From an uncultured Methanoregula sp. (lineage in GTDB: Archaea > Halobacteriota > Methanomicrobia > Methanomicrobiales > Methanospirillaceae): a stretch of 64,000 nt of DNA. Made by a program: the position numbers and the translations under genes. The stretch lies in NCBI RefSeq assembly GCF_963677065.1, contig NZ_OY781872.1, positions 925,419 to 989,418 of the forward strand. Reading direction: 5' to 3'. The notes beneath the pieces are model-generated. The model saw only the letters and a list, made by a program, of their open reading frames with translations. It searched no databases and was not told where the DNA came from. This document shows, one piece after another, positions 55,633 to 64,000 of the stretch; positions within the stretch are counted from its first letter, which is position 1, and every line of letters begins with the position of its first letter.

Positions 55633-56855
55633 GGGGCACCGGTCCCGGTGGTCTGCCGCTGTTCCTTCATCCAGGTCCGGCCGGCGGCTTCAATTGCCCT
55701 GATGACCTCCCGGACGGGCAGCCCGAGTTCCACAGAGAGTTCCCGTGCCGGTTCAAACTCTGCTTTGAGCGTATAGACCGAGCCGTGCATCCATCCGCAT
55801 TTCACCGGTACCTTCCGGTGGATCCCGTTAATTTCAACATCAATGGTCTCGATAGTCCTTTCGGCAATGAAGCGGTGGACTGCCGGGATACAGCGGATCC
55901 CGAGCGTGCCGAATTCCCGGGCCATCAGTTCTGCAAGAGCGGAGCTGGTGTCCGGATGGCTGATCACCCTGATGAGAAATCCCGGCCGGCCTTTTTTCAT
56001 GACGATGGGCGTAGCGCTGGCATCGCGTGCACCGGCATCCATGAACTGCGCAATGGCGTGGGCGATCACTTCACCGCTCACATCATCGACATTCGTCTCA
56101 AGGAGATCCACGGTATCCTCAGGCATCGTTCTGCCGGAACTGTCCGCGGTCGTCTCAACGATCATTGCCCGGAGCACGTTCGGGGTATGTTTCGGGTCCC
56201 GGGTGCCGGCCCCGTACCCGGTGGCGATGATGGTATACGCCGGCAGGTTCTCGACACCCCTTGTGACAAATTCAGCCAGGAGAGCGGCACCGGTCGGGGT
56301 GCAGAGTTCGCCGGTGTGTATGCCGGATATCGTGGCAAGGCCCGAATGTTTCAGGATCGCTGCGGTTGCCGGAGCCGGGATCGGGAACGTGCCGTGGGAA
56401 CCGGTCCCGGTCCCGTGGCCGAGCGTAACCGGCAGGACCTGTACCTTGTCTACGGCGAGAGTATGGAGGGCCGTGCAGGCCCCGATGATATCTGCGATTG
56501 CATCGTCAGCTCCGACCTCGTGGAAATGGACATGGTGTCCGTGAACCTCCTCCTCCGCGTCACTGATTCGCTTGAAAACCCTGCGGGCCATGGCGAGCGC
56601 CGGTGCCGGGACGTGGGGGGAAGCGTGATCCAGCCGTTTCTCCACATCTTCGAGGGTCCGGTGGGCCGGCGTGGACCGGGTGTCCACTTTCAGCGCCTGG
56701 ATCCCGGCCCGGGTGACCCGGTTAATCGCCGGCTCTGACACTACGGACTGCATCGCCCGTACTACGGTGTCCCGGTCCGCCCCGCAGTCGAGCAGAGCTC
56801 CCGTTATCATATCGCCCGCCGCGCCGCTGAAGGGATCAAGAATGAGGACTCGCAT
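55629..56855 (-). CDS. larC: LarC-like nickel insertion / nickel-pincer cofactor protein
   Basis: 408 residues of the LarC (DUF111) family. LarC inserts nickel into the pincer nucleotide used by lactate racemase and related epimerases. Typical blocks: DPFSGAAGDMITGALLDCGA at the N-terminus, VHFHEVGADDAIADI with His/Glu metal ligands, and LETNVDDVSGEVIAHA. The gene is one continuous frame, unlike the frameshifted lactobacillar larC. LarB/LarE are not in the window. TATA-like TTTATAAG lies 10-18 bases upstream of the ATG, so its true start may be slightly downstream or the box serves the divergent gene. Confidence 0.9.
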   Translation of the reverse strand: MRVLILDPFSGAAGDMITGALLDCGADRDTVVRAMQSVVSEPAINRVTRAGIQALKVDTRSTPAHRTLEDVEKRLDHASPHVPAPALAMARRVFKRISDAEEEVHGHHVHFHEVGADDAIADIIGACTALHTLAVDKVQVLPVTLGHGTGTGSHGTFPIPAPATAAILKHSGLATISGIHTGELCTPTGAALLAEFVTRGVENLPAYTIIATGYGAGTRDPKHTPNVLRAMIVETTADSSGRTMPEDTVDLLETNVDDVSGEVIAHAIAQFMDAGARDASATPIVMKKGRPGFLIRVISHPDTSSALAELMAREFGTLGIRCIPAVHRFIAERTIETIDVEINGIHRKVPVKCGWMHGSVYTLKAEFEPARELSVELGLPVREVIRAIEAAGRTWMKEQRQTTGTGAP

Positions 56856-56864
56856 TTACAGTAC

Positions 56865-56876
56865 TTATAAATCCCT
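56865..56876. promoter_or_regulatory. TATA-like element in the larC/cdc48 divergent region
   Basis: ACTTATAAATCC on the plus strand is about 27 bases before the ATG at 56898, the expected distance for a leaderless cdc48 transcript. It could also act leftward for larC. Confidence 0.4.
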
Positions 56877-56897
56877 GCGTATATGACCTTTAAGGTA

Positions 56898-59315
56898 ATG
56901 GCTGAAGTGCAATTGAGGGTGGATTCCGCATATCCCGGCGATCAGGGTGGCGGAAAAGCCCGGCTGGATCCAGAGACGATGCTGCTCCTGAAGATCTCGC
57001 CCGGCGATCTGGTCGTGATCGAGGGAAAACGCCGGACTGTTGCCAAGGTCTGGCGGTCGCTTGTCGAGGACTGGAACCAGCGCAAGATCCGGATCGACAA
57101 CTTCACCCGGCAGAATGCCGGTGTCAGCATAGGCGATACCGTAAAAATTGCAAAGATCACGGACGAGATCGAGGCAAAGCGGGTTGTCCTCGCACCCCCC
57201 GAGGATCTGCCCAAGAAGATCCCGATTGCCAACAACCCGCATGTGGTCAACGGGCTCATCGATTTTCCGATCGTCAAGAACGACACAATCCCGATCATGC
57301 TCGGGCTGCCGTTCATCCAGCCGCAGATCGTCGGGTTCAAGGTTGTCGAAGTGGAACCCGAGGAAGCCGTCATCATCACCAAGAACACTGCAATAGAGTT
57401 CTCGGACAAACCGGCAGCGGGTTTCGAGGGGGTCAAGCGGTTCAGCTACGAGGATATCGGCGGGTTGAAAGACGAACTCCAGCGTCTTCGCGAGACAATA
57501 GAGCTCCCCCTCCGGCACCCGGAACTTTTCCAGAAGCTCGGGATCGAGCCGCCCAAGGGTGTCCTTCTCTATGGCCCGCCAGGAACGGGCAAGACCCTGA
57601 TTGCAAAAGCGGTTGCATCCGAGAGCGGGGCGCACTTCATCCACATCGCAGGCCCCGAGGTAATCTCGAAATATTACGGGGAGAGCGAGCAGCGGCTCCG
57701 TGAAATTTTCGAGGAAGCGCGGGAGAATGCCCCCTCCATCGTCTTCATTGACGAACTGGACTCAATCGCCCCCCGGCGCGAGGAAGTGACCGGGGAAGTG
57801 GAGCGCCGAGTGGTTGCCCAGCTCCTGACCATGATGGACGGCCTTGAGGAGCGCGGCCAGGTCATCGTGATCGGTGCCACGAACCGCGTCGATGCCATCG
57901 ATGCAGCGCTCAGGAGACCCGGCCGGTTCGACCGCGAGATCGAGATCGGTGTCCCGAGCGAGCCTGACCGGATCGAGATCCTGAAGATCCACACCCGGGG
58001 AATGCCTCTTGCGGATGATGTCAGCCTCGAAGTCCTCTCCCAGCAGACCCACGGGTTTGTCGGGGCGGACCTTGCAGCCCTCTCCCGCGAAGCAGCGATC
58101 CGGGCCCTCCGGCGTTATCTTCCTCAGCTGGATCTCGATGCAGACGAGATCCCCGCGGAAGTGCTCGACACCCTCAAAGTCTTTGCAGGAGATTTCAGGA
58201 GTGCCCAGCGGGATGTGAGCCCGAGCGCGATGCGCGAGGTGATGCTCGAGGTCTCGCACGTGAAATGGCAGAATGTCGGCGGCCTTGAATCAGCCAAGAC
58301 CGAAGTGCGCGAGGCAGTCGAGCTTCCGCTCACGAATCCCCAGAAACTGGACGACATGGGAATCGAACCCCCCCGGGGGATTCTTCTCTACGGCCCGCCC
58401 GGTACAGGAAAGACCCTGATCGCAAAAGCGGTTGCTTCCGAGAGCGGTGCAAACTTCATCCCGATTCGCGGCCCCGAGCTGCTCTCGAAATGGGTCGGGG
58501 AGAGCGAACGGGCGGTCCGGGAAATTTTCAAGAAAGCCCGGCAGGTCTCCCCGTCGATCCTCTTCTTTGACGAGATAGATTCGATAGCCCCTGTACGGGG
58601 CTCTTCGAACAACTCCCAGGCCCTTGATAATGTGCTCAACCAGATCCTGACAGAGATGGACGGCCTTGTTGAACTCAAGGACGTTGTGATCATGGGTGCG
58701 ACCAACAAACCCGATCTGGTTGACCCGGCACTCCTCCGGGCCGGCCGGTTCGACCGCCTGGTCTACATCGGCGAGCCCACGCTTGAGGACCGGAAAAAGA
58801 TCATAACAATCCACATCCGCTTCATGCCGGTCGAGGGATCGACCCTGGAAGAGATTGTCGGCCTTACGGACCGGTACTCCGAGGATGGGATTGCGGAACT
58901 GGTAGAGAAACTCGGCAAAGACAAACAGATCACCGCAGACGAGATCAGGCCGCTTGTCACGCCGGCACCGGAAGACAGCACCGGCCTTGCCGCCGGCTTC
59001 CGCCGGAAGCGGCTCGTCGAGTTGTTCGCAGAAAAGAATCTTGCATTTGTGGATCCGGCCCGCAGCAGCCTTGCTGACCTCCTTGCAGCCGAGACCGAGG
59101 GTTTTGTCGGATCCGATCTCGAATCGCTCTCAAGGGAAGCCGGCATGCTCGCAATACGGGAAAACGTCTCTGTTGTGACCCGGCAGCATTTTGCCGATGC
59201 CCAGAAGAAGATCCACCCGACCATGAACGACAACCTGCGGGACTATTACGGCAAGATCCAGCAGTTCTTCAAAGGCGGGCTCCCGAAGAAAGTCCAGCCC
59301 ATGGAATACCAGTAA
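56898..59315 (+). CDS. CDC48/VAT family AAA ATPase
   Basis: 805 residues with the full Cdc48 layout: N-domain (~1-185, [19 protein letters not shown]), D1 ATPase (Walker [18 protein letters not shown], ~225-241; Walker [28 protein letters not shown]) and D2 ATPase ([47 protein letters not shown]). D2 is followed by an insertion of ~80 residues ([20 protein letters not shown]) before the last helical part, longer than in VAT of Thermoplasma. It unfolds proteins for the proteasome. ATG at 56898 is favoured over 56883 by the TATA spacing. Confidence 0.94.
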   Translation: MAEVQLRVDSAYPGDQGGGKARLDPETMLLLKISPGDLVVIEGKRRTVAKVWRSLVEDWNQRKIRIDNFTRQNAGVSIGDTVKIAKITDEIEAKRVVLAPPEDLPKKIPIANNPHVVNGLIDFPIVKNDTIPIMLGLPFIQPQIVGFKVVEVEPEEAVIITKNTAIEFSDKPAAGFEGVKRFSYEDIGGLKDELQRLRETIELPLRHPELFQKLGIEPPKGVLLYGPPGTGKTLIAKAVASESGAHFIHIAGPEVISKYYGESEQRLREIFEEARENAPSIVFIDELDSIAPRREEVTGEVERRVVAQLLTMMDGLEERGQVIVIGATNRVDAIDAALRRPGRFDREIEIGVPSEPDRIEILKIHTRGMPLADDVSLEVLSQQTHGFVGADLAALSREAAIRALRRYLPQLDLDADEIPAEVLDTLKVFAGDFRSAQRDVSPSAMREVMLEVSHVKWQNVGGLESAKTEVREAVELPLTNPQKLDDMGIEPPRGILLYGPPGTGKTLIAKAVASESGANFIPIRGPELLSKWVGESERAVREIFKKARQVSPSILFFDEIDSIAPVRGSSNNSQALDNVLNQILTEMDGLVELKDVVIMGATNKPDLVDPALLRAGRFDRLVYIGEPTLEDRKKIITIHIRFMPVEGSTLEEIVGLTDRYSEDGIAELVEKLGKDKQITADEIRPLVTPAPEDSTGLAAGFRRKRLVELFAEKNLAFVDPARSSLADLLAAETEGFVGSDLESLSREAGMLAIRENVSVVTRQHFADAQKKIHPTMNDNLRDYYGKIQQFFKGGLPKKVQPMEYQ

Positions 59316-59322
59316 CCTTTTT

Positions 59323-60129
59323 TTATCCGCTCACGAGCATCAGGATCCCGATGAGCGCCATGAATACGGCAAAGACTATCTGCAATGTCCGGCCGGAGCA
59401 GCCGTGGGCGCACCGCACGCCGAATCGTGCAAGCGGGATTGTTGTTATGGCAAGAAGAGCAAACGTGACAAGGTCCACGTAGCCGACCGAGTAGGCCGGA
59501 AGACCTCCAACGCCGATCCCGTTGATGATATATGCGGCAACGGAACCTGCTGAAGAGAAGATCAGGCACGCAGATGAAGTCCCGACCGCCAGGTGCATCG
59601 GGTACCCAAGAGCGATGACGAGAACGGGAACGAGCAGGATGCCGCCTCCGATTCCCGCGATACCTGAAACGAATCCTATGGATATTCCGATGAGAAGGTA
59701 GATGGGCGTTGATCCGCGGGGCTCGCAGACCGGGCAGGCATGGATATGCCAGATCATACGGAGAGCCATGGCCGTGACAAGCAGCGCAAAGATGATCCGG
59801 AGCAGCTGGCCCGGCAGGTGGGTGGCAACGGTCCCTCCGAGAAAACCTCCGAGCACTGCAGCGCATCCCATGGGAAGTGCCGCTTTCCAGTTCACCGCCC
59901 CGCGCCGGTGGTGGCCGGTGGCGCCGCTGATCATGGTTGGCAGCATGACGGCAAGCGAGGTTCCGAATGCAAGCCTGGTTGCAAGCGTGCTGTCAATCCC
60001 TGTTGACGTATAGATCCAGTACTGGACCGGTGTCATCAGGAATCCGCCGCCGACCCCGAAGATTCCGGAAGTTGTTCCTGCAAACAGGCCGGTAATGACA
60101 AGAATGATAGTATTCAGCAGCGGCTCCAT
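59323..60129 (-). CDS. TauE/SafE-family membrane permease
   Basis: 268 residues with about eight hydrophobic helices. The two halves start GLFAGTTSGIFGVGGGFLM and IGFVSGIAGIGGGILLVPVL, the duplicated G-x-G-G-G motif of the TauE/SafE family (often annotated as sulfite or sulfonate exporters). A cysteine pair sits in the central cytoplasmic loop (HACPVCEPRGS). Substrate unknown; sulfite or sulfoacetate related to coenzyme M biosynthesis is one guess. Convergent with cdc48, divergent from the isochorismatase-like gene. Confidence 0.88.
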   Translation of the reverse strand: MEPLLNTIILVITGLFAGTTSGIFGVGGGFLMTPVQYWIYTSTGIDSTLATRLAFGTSLAVMLPTMISGATGHHRRGAVNWKAALPMGCAAVLGGFLGGTVATHLPGQLLRIIFALLVTAMALRMIWHIHACPVCEPRGSTPIYLLIGISIGFVSGIAGIGGGILLVPVLVIALGYPMHLAVGTSSACLIFSSAGSVAAYIINGIGVGGLPAYSVGYVDLVTFALLAITTIPLARFGVRCAHGCSGRTLQIVFAVFMALIGILMLVSG

Positions 60130-60193
60130 GCAGTCTCCGGAGGTTATTGAAAGTTATTATATCCACACTCTCAATAGTCTAACGGGGAAAAAG

Positions 60194-60766
60194 ATGGGAA
60201 AACCTGCACTCCTGATAATCGATATGCAGAATGATTTTGTTCTCGAGGACAAACCGCTCAACGTTGCCCAGGCCCGGAGCGTTGTGCCGCAGATACGGTC
60301 CGTACTCTCGGCTTTCCGAAAACGGAACCTGCCGGTCTTTCATGTGGTCAGGGTGCACCGGAAGGACGGGTCGGACGTGGAGATCATCCGAAGGGACCGC
60401 TTCATGAACGCTCCATTTGCGGTGGAAGGGACCACGGGTGCCGCAGTCATCGACGAACTCTCGCCGCTTCCCGGAGAGTACGTCATAACCAAGATCCGGA
60501 TGAGTGCGTTCATCGGGACGGAGCTTGACCTGATGCTCCGGACCCTTGGTGTAACAACCTTGGTTGTCTGCGGTATCCAGACGCCGAACTGTATCCGGAC
60601 AACGGTCTTTGACGCCATCGCATACAATTACCCGGCTGTCCTTATCGATGATGCAACCGGGGCGGCATCCGAAGAGATACACCGGGCAAATGTCCGGGAT
60701 ATGCAGAATATCGGGGTAAGGATTGTACAAACAGCCGGTGTCGGAGCGCTGGTAGATTCCCTGTGA
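60194..60766 (+). CDS. Isochorismatase-family cysteine hydrolase
   Basis: 190 residues of the isochorismatase/nicotinamidase-like fold. Catalytic triad visible: Asp in LLIIDMQNDFV (Asp9), Lys in VITKIRMSAF, and Cys in VVCGIQTPNCIRTTVFDA. The family includes nicotinamidase, N-carbamoylsarcosine amidase and others; nothing here fixes the substrate. ATG at 60194 follows GGGGAAAAAG. Divergent from the TauE-like gene. Confidence 0.88.
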   Translation: MGKPALLIIDMQNDFVLEDKPLNVAQARSVVPQIRSVLSAFRKRNLPVFHVVRVHRKDGSDVEIIRRDRFMNAPFAVEGTTGAAVIDELSPLPGEYVITKIRMSAFIGTELDLMLRTLGVTTLVVCGIQTPNCIRTTVFDAIAYNYPAVLIDDATGAASEEIHRANVRDMQNIGVRIVQTAGVGALVDSL

Positions 60767-60887
60767 ACAGGGACAGGGCCCGATCCCGCATCAGCAGATC
60801 TGTAACGCCAAAACCACGGTCCGGCCTGAAAAAATTTAAAAAAAAGTGGGAAAGAAGACCGACTTTGTCAGCAGGTTTTTCCGGTAT

Positions 60888-61205
60888 CTATTCGCAGTAA
60901 GGATCGTTAGCCCATTCTTCAATGATCTTCTTCGGGGGCTTTCCACCGCGCCGGTGGTGGTGCTGGGACGCGCTTGACCGGTCCTGCTCGGTCTCTTCAT
61001 CGTCGGCTTCGGCCTCCTTTTCCGGGGCTTCCCGCGGTTTCTCCTGCGCCGGTCTCTGGGGCTGCTGGTCCCGGCGGAAATGATGCCGCTGGCCACCGGG
61101 GTGCCGGCTCCGGTCCCGTCGGTCGTTTCTCCGCGGTTCACCGGGAGTCTGTCCCTGCCGGGGCTGGCTGCCGGTGGTCTGTGGCTCCGTCTTCTCTTCT
61201 TCCAT
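60888..61205 (-). CDS. Small charged low-complexity protein with conserved-looking C-terminus
   Basis: 105 residues, unrecognised. Most of it is disordered and alternates basic (RRNDRRDRSRHPGGQRHHFR) and acidic (EKEAEADDEETEQD) stretches with a His-rich patch (SQHHHRRGGK). The last 15 residues (KKIIEEWANDPYCE) look folded and could be a docking helix. ATG at 61205 begins MEEEKTEPQ; a longer frame to 61316 overlaps the divergent promoter. RNA- or protein-binding is a guess. Confidence 0.6.
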   Translation of the reverse strand: MEEEKTEPQTTGSQPRQGQTPGEPRRNDRRDRSRHPGGQRHHFRRDQQPQRPAQEKPREAPEKEAEADDEETEQDRSSASQHHHRRGGKPPKKIIEEWANDPYCE

Positions 61206-61362
61206 AACGTTCAGACTGATACATCGGGGCAGAAACCACAAATAGTTTGGCATGGAAACGGCCGGAACCACACAGTAAAACCGGGATCCTGCTCTTTCGG
61301 GCCCGAAAATGAACACCTATATACATCAGCGTCCAAATTTGTTAAAGAACCGGCGAATATTC

Positions 61363-62904
61363 ATGTCCAACGTCACCACCCTGCTCGATGCGAAAAGCGT
61401 TCCCGAGGCAAAGGCAGCTCTGGTCTGCCCTTCCCGGGGCGAGACCTGCAGCTACAAGAAACTCCGGGAGGAGATGAACCGGATCGGTCTCGGTCTCCGC
61501 AATCTCGGCGTGAAGAAAGGGGACCGGGTCTGCATCTACCTTGACAGTTCGCCGGAGTATCTCATCAGTTATTTTGCCATCTGGCGCATTGGCGCGGTGG
61601 CGGTTCCTACCAACATCGTGTATCGCGGGGAAGAGCTGCTGCATGTGATCAATGATGCAGGTGCCTGTGCGGTCATCACGGATGACAGGGGCGTGGAGGT
61701 CATTGCCGGTATCCGGAGCCATGCACCAACGCTTGCCCACATCATCGCAACGGGCAGCAGCCGTGAAGGATCGATCACATGGGACGCGTTCCCCCCGGCC
61801 CCCCAGAATATGCGGGCGGTCAACTGTTCTACCGAAGATCTCTGCCATATCCAGTACACCGCAGGAACCACCGGCAAGCCCAAGGGCGCCATGCTCACCC
61901 ATGGCAACTGGATGACGGCCCTCGATACCGAACGCGATGCCCTCCGGCTCCGGCCGGTCGATGTTTACCTGGGAATTTATCCTATGGGCCACGTCGGCCT
62001 CTCGTGGGGCCTCTCCGTGATCCGGGCCGGTGGCACGTACGTGATGATGGAGCGGTTCGATCTGGACTCATACCTTGCTCTTGCAGAGAGATATCAGGTT
62101 TCCGTCCTTGCCGGCATGCCGCCGGTCATCTACTCCCTGGTCCATGCACCCCCGGGAACGGAAGAGCAGCTGAAGAACGTAAGAGTGATCATATCCGGCG
62201 GGGGCCAGCTCCTCCCCTCGGTATGGGAAGCGTTTGACCGGCGCTATCATATTCCGGTGGCAAACTCGTACGGGTTGTCTGAGACGATCGTCATCGGCTC
62301 AGGCACAACAACCCTTCCCGAGTACCCCCACCTGACCAAAGGGTACCAGAGTGTCGGCGTTGCCGTCGGGTATACCGAATTGCGAATCGTGGATGCCGGG
62401 GATCCTGAAAACGAACTCTCATCGGGAGAGAACGGGGAGATTGCGCTCCGGGGGCCCGCGGTGGCGAAAGGGTACTGGAACCTGCCGGATGCGACCCGTG
62501 AAGTGTTCCGTCATGACGGCTGGTTCCTCACAGGGGATATCGGGAATCTGGACGATGACGGGATCCTCTGCATCACGGACCGGAAAAAGGACATGATCAT
62601 CATGTCGGGCTGGAAGATCTACCCGACAGAAGTGGAGAATGTCATCATCCAGCACCCGGCCGTGATGGATGTGGCAGTGTTCGGTATTCCGGATGAGCGC
62701 AAAGGCGAGGTTCCGGTTGCGGCTCTGGTGCTCAGACCCGGCTTCACGCTGTCGGAATCGGAGCTGGAAGCCTACTGCCGTGATCACCTGGCAGGCTACA
62801 AGATTCCGCGCCGGCTGGTGATCACCAATGCACTCCCCCGGGTCCATGGCTGGAAGCTGCTCAGAAGGGATCTCAGGAAAAAATTCGGAGATTTGGGGCC
62901 CTGA
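61363..62904 (+). CDS. AMP-forming acyl-CoA synthetase/ligase
   Basis: 513 residues of the ANL superfamily. Motifs: YTAGTTGKPKGAMLTH (P-loop-like, ~165-180), NSYGLSETIVIGSG (A5), GWFLTGDIGNLDDDG and RKKDMIIMSGWKIYPTEVEN, with the C-terminal catalytic Lys in RRLVITNALPRVHGWKLLRR. Length and style fit medium/long-chain acyl-CoA ligases rather than acetyl-CoA synthetase. ATG at 61363 is chosen over 61309; the extension would lie in the divergent promoter. Substrate unknown. Confidence 0.9.
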   Translation: MSNVTTLLDAKSVPEAKAALVCPSRGETCSYKKLREEMNRIGLGLRNLGVKKGDRVCIYLDSSPEYLISYFAIWRIGAVAVPTNIVYRGEELLHVINDAGACAVITDDRGVEVIAGIRSHAPTLAHIIATGSSREGSITWDAFPPAPQNMRAVNCSTEDLCHIQYTAGTTGKPKGAMLTHGNWMTALDTERDALRLRPVDVYLGIYPMGHVGLSWGLSVIRAGGTYVMMERFDLDSYLALAERYQVSVLAGMPPVIYSLVHAPPGTEEQLKNVRVIISGGGQLLPSVWEAFDRRYHIPVANSYGLSETIVIGSGTTTLPEYPHLTKGYQSVGVAVGYTELRIVDAGDPENELSSGENGEIALRGPAVAKGYWNLPDATREVFRHDGWFLTGDIGNLDDDGILCITDRKKDMIIMSGWKIYPTEVENVIIQHPAVMDVAVFGIPDERKGEVPVAALVLRPGFTLSESELEAYCRDHLAGYKIPRRLVITNALPRVHGWKLLRRDLRKKFGDLGP

Positions 62905-62999
62905 TTGGAGAATGGCGGAATATTCTGCGACAAAACCCGCCAAATCCCACAAACCTTTTTTAGAACCTGTCAATAATACTTTCACTGGAGTAATCCCTT

Positions 63000-63623
63000 T
63001 TGGATACTAAAAGCCGCATTCAGGATCTCCCGATCAGCGGTAGGACAAAGAAACGGACTACCGGCATCATCGGGCTCAACCTCCTCCTTGACGGAGGATT
63101 TCCCGAGGGGACCCTCGTCATGGTCTACGGGACACCTCTTGCCGGTGTTGATCTTGCGGCCGGCCAGTTCTGGAAAGCGGAGGGCGGGGAAGAAGGGTCG
63201 TACCTGATGAACGATGGCGACATTGAGCTCGGGATGATCGATGCAACCGAACTGCACCCCGAGATGTATCTTCACCAGATGGCGGGAAGCCGGATTGTCG
63301 TGGACTCGCTCTCGACCATGGTCATCAGATACGGGATCGACAGCGCCCTTAAATTCCTGCGGATCGCCCGCGAAGAGATTAAAAAACGCAATGCGAACCT
63401 GATGTTTGTGGTCTATACCGGGATTCATACGCCGATGGAGATGACCCGGATCATGCGGGCGGCAGATATCGTCATCGAGTTCAAGACCGATGTCCACCAG
63501 AGCGAGATCGAGCGGACGCTTGCCGTTCATAAGATCCGGGATGCTGCAGCACCCCAGCGGCTCCTGCCGTTCATCATAACGGAAAAAGGGATCGAGGCCT
63601 CGACTACTTCAAGAGTTGTATAA
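63000..63623 (+). CDS. KaiC/RadA-like protein with degenerate P-loop
   Basis: 207 residues of the archaeal RecA-superfamily (KaiC/GvpD-like) type. GIIGLNLLLDGGFPEGTLVMVYGTP precedes the nucleotide site, but the Walker A reads GTPLAGVDLAA: the G-K-S/T is missing. A Walker-B-like SRIVVDSLSTMVIRYG and a C-terminal LMFVVYTGIHTPMEMTRIM are retained. It is therefore probably not an ATPase and may be a partner of an active paralogue. The start is TTG at 63000 with GGAG nine bases upstream. Shorter than standard KaiC-domain proteins (~230). Confidence 0.75.
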   Translation: MDTKSRIQDLPISGRTKKRTTGIIGLNLLLDGGFPEGTLVMVYGTPLAGVDLAAGQFWKAEGGEEGSYLMNDGDIELGMIDATELHPEMYLHQMAGSRIVVDSLSTMVIRYGIDSALKFLRIAREEIKKRNANLMFVVYTGIHTPMEMTRIMRAADIVIEFKTDVHQSEIERTLAVHKIRDAAAPQRLLPFIITEKGIEASTTSRVV

Positions 63624-63648
63624 TTTTTTAGTAGGCGTACCTTTTTGT
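63624..63648 (+). terminator. Oligo-T terminator after the KaiC-like gene
   Basis: T6 at 63625-63630 and a T5 run at ~63642-63646 follow the stop codon directly, as expected for archaeal termination. Confidence 0.45.
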
Positions 63649-63760
63649 AAAATATTTTCTTCAACAAACAGAGACGTGTTTTCCTGAATTATCGTCAGAA
63701 TTTTCCAGTTGACTTAGTGGCTGTCATTTTTCTAGGAGCGTTTGCTCGAGCATTGTCCCA

Positions 63761-63778
63761 GCATATATAATATATTAA
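63761..63778 (+). promoter_or_regulatory. Strong TATA region before the structured leader
   Basis: GCATATATAATATATTAAT with clear TATA character lies about 25-30 bases before the first hairpin at 63797, so transcription should begin near 63795. Confidence 0.6.
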
Positions 63779-63796
63779 TTATAAATTATCTTTGTA

Positions 63797-63923
63797 GATA
63801 ACCGGTGGTTATCCCGAAAGATGAGGGACAGGTTCACCAAGCGACGAAACTCTGTTGAACCCGGTCCCGCCCGTAGGCATGAAACAATAGACTCTTCGAA
63901 ATCATGAAGTTTTTAATCATGCC
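63797..63923 (+). ncRNA. Structured leader RNA, riboswitch-like
   Basis: Paired elements: GATAACC/GGTTATC (63797-63803, 63807-63813) is a perfect 7-bp hairpin; ACCGG/CCGGT (63801-63805, 63861-63865) competes with it and would enclose TCCC/GGGA (63812-63815, 63825-63828) and GGTTCA/TGAACC (63831-63836, 63856-63861) as a three-way junction. After it, GGCATGA (63876-63882) can pair with TCATG (63902-63906) or more strongly with TCATGCC (63917-63923), around a T5 run at 63910-63914. Mutually exclusive pairings next to a T-run and ahead of an ORF are riboswitch-like. Resembles no class I recognise. Confidence 0.5.
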
Positions 63924-63957
63924 TCCGATATGTGAATAAACGGAGGTTCCTTCGCGC

Positions 63958-64000
63958 ATGGATTATTTCGTTATCAGTTATTTGCCCGGATATCCGAGAA
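63958..64000 (+). CDS. Start of an ORF running off the right edge (partial)
   Basis: ATG at 63958 followed by 14 codons (MDYFVISYLPGYPR) without stop to the window end. GGAGG lies at 63942-63946, an 11-base spacing. It is the only candidate gene for the long leader in front. Too short to identify. Confidence 0.4.
   Translation, partial: MDYFVISYLPGYPR

Noticed and set aside
55587..56738. 383-codon plus-strand frame
   Set aside because: Antisense to larC, which shows strong conserved motifs.
63797..63923. tRNA, SRP RNA or RNase P RNA
   Set aside because: The hairpins do not form a cloverleaf, and the SRP helix 8 and RNase P core sequences are absent.

Overview
The window comes from a hydrogenotrophic methanogen of the order Methanomicrobiales, most likely Methanoregulaceae; the genus is an inference from gene content and protein style and was not searched. 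Supporting evidence: a seven-gene methanogenesis-marker cluster with AtwA and Mmp3/5/6/7/15/17, archaeal information-processing genes (Orc1/Cdc6, Hel308, RadB, KEOPS Cgi121, RIO1, a KH-domain Krr1-like protein, type II GAPDH, archaeal TyrS, Cdc48) and archaeal TATA-type promoters. I found no tRNA, rRNA, CRISPR array, transposase or prophage.

Layout. 0-6 kb: a ProC/ComER-like reductase, an uncharacterised protein with a possible archaellum FlaD/E-like module, an AlkD-type HEAT-repeat protein, two small unknowns and a B12-dependent ribonucleotide reductase. 6.2-10.4 kb: a tight leftward operon purA - trm112-like - membrane protein - cbiB - pdxS - pdxT. 10.5-13.5 kb: aminotransferase, Lrp/AsnC regulator and orc1/cdc6. 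13.46-14.28 kb: an AT-rich, gene-free stretch with three origin recognition boxes, read here as a chromosomal replication origin. 14.3-24 kb: MoaB, a CARF-type sensor protein, Cgi121 + Hel308 (with another ORB-like site in the hel308 leader), then krr1-like, rio1, tyrS and gap, then tsr3 and a TudS-like/deoxyribosyltransferase fusion. 24.1-32.4 kb: a surface-glycan locus (two multispanning glycosyltransferases, two GT2 enzymes, WecB, an SDR sugar epimerase, an AglD-like membrane protein). 32.5-41.9 kb: a SelB-like factor without GTPase motifs, LemA + DUF2207, a PPC-domain protein, a YgiQ radical SAM protein, ManC and AsnB. 41.84-42.33 kb: degenerate AT-rich tandem repeats. 42.3-50.6 kb: the MCR-maturation cluster, transcribed leftward from its own TATA box, with an AhpD-like protein last and a P-type-ATPase-like HAD protein immediately upstream. 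50.6-64 kb: ribose-1,5-bisphosphate isomerase, DapF, an HTH-PAS-GAF regulator, RadB-LarC, Cdc48, a TauE-like permease, an isochorismatase-like hydrolase, a small charged protein, an acyl-CoA ligase, a KaiC-like protein with a broken P-loop, and at the right edge a long structured leader in front of an ORF that runs off the window.

Main themes are MCR activation (AtwA, Mmp3, Mmp7 and Mmp17 are parts of the known activation machinery), cofactor supply (PLP by PdxST, cobamide by CbiB feeding the B12-dependent RNR), and DNA replication and repair around the predicted origin. The points most worth a second look are the origin with its boxes abutting the cdc6 promoter, the ORB-like site in the hel308 leader, the riboswitch-like leader at 63.8 kb, the isolated CARF protein with a perfect hairpin touching its start codon, the TudS-like/deoxyribosyltransferase fusion, and a repeat family shared between 15.7 kb and 42 kb.
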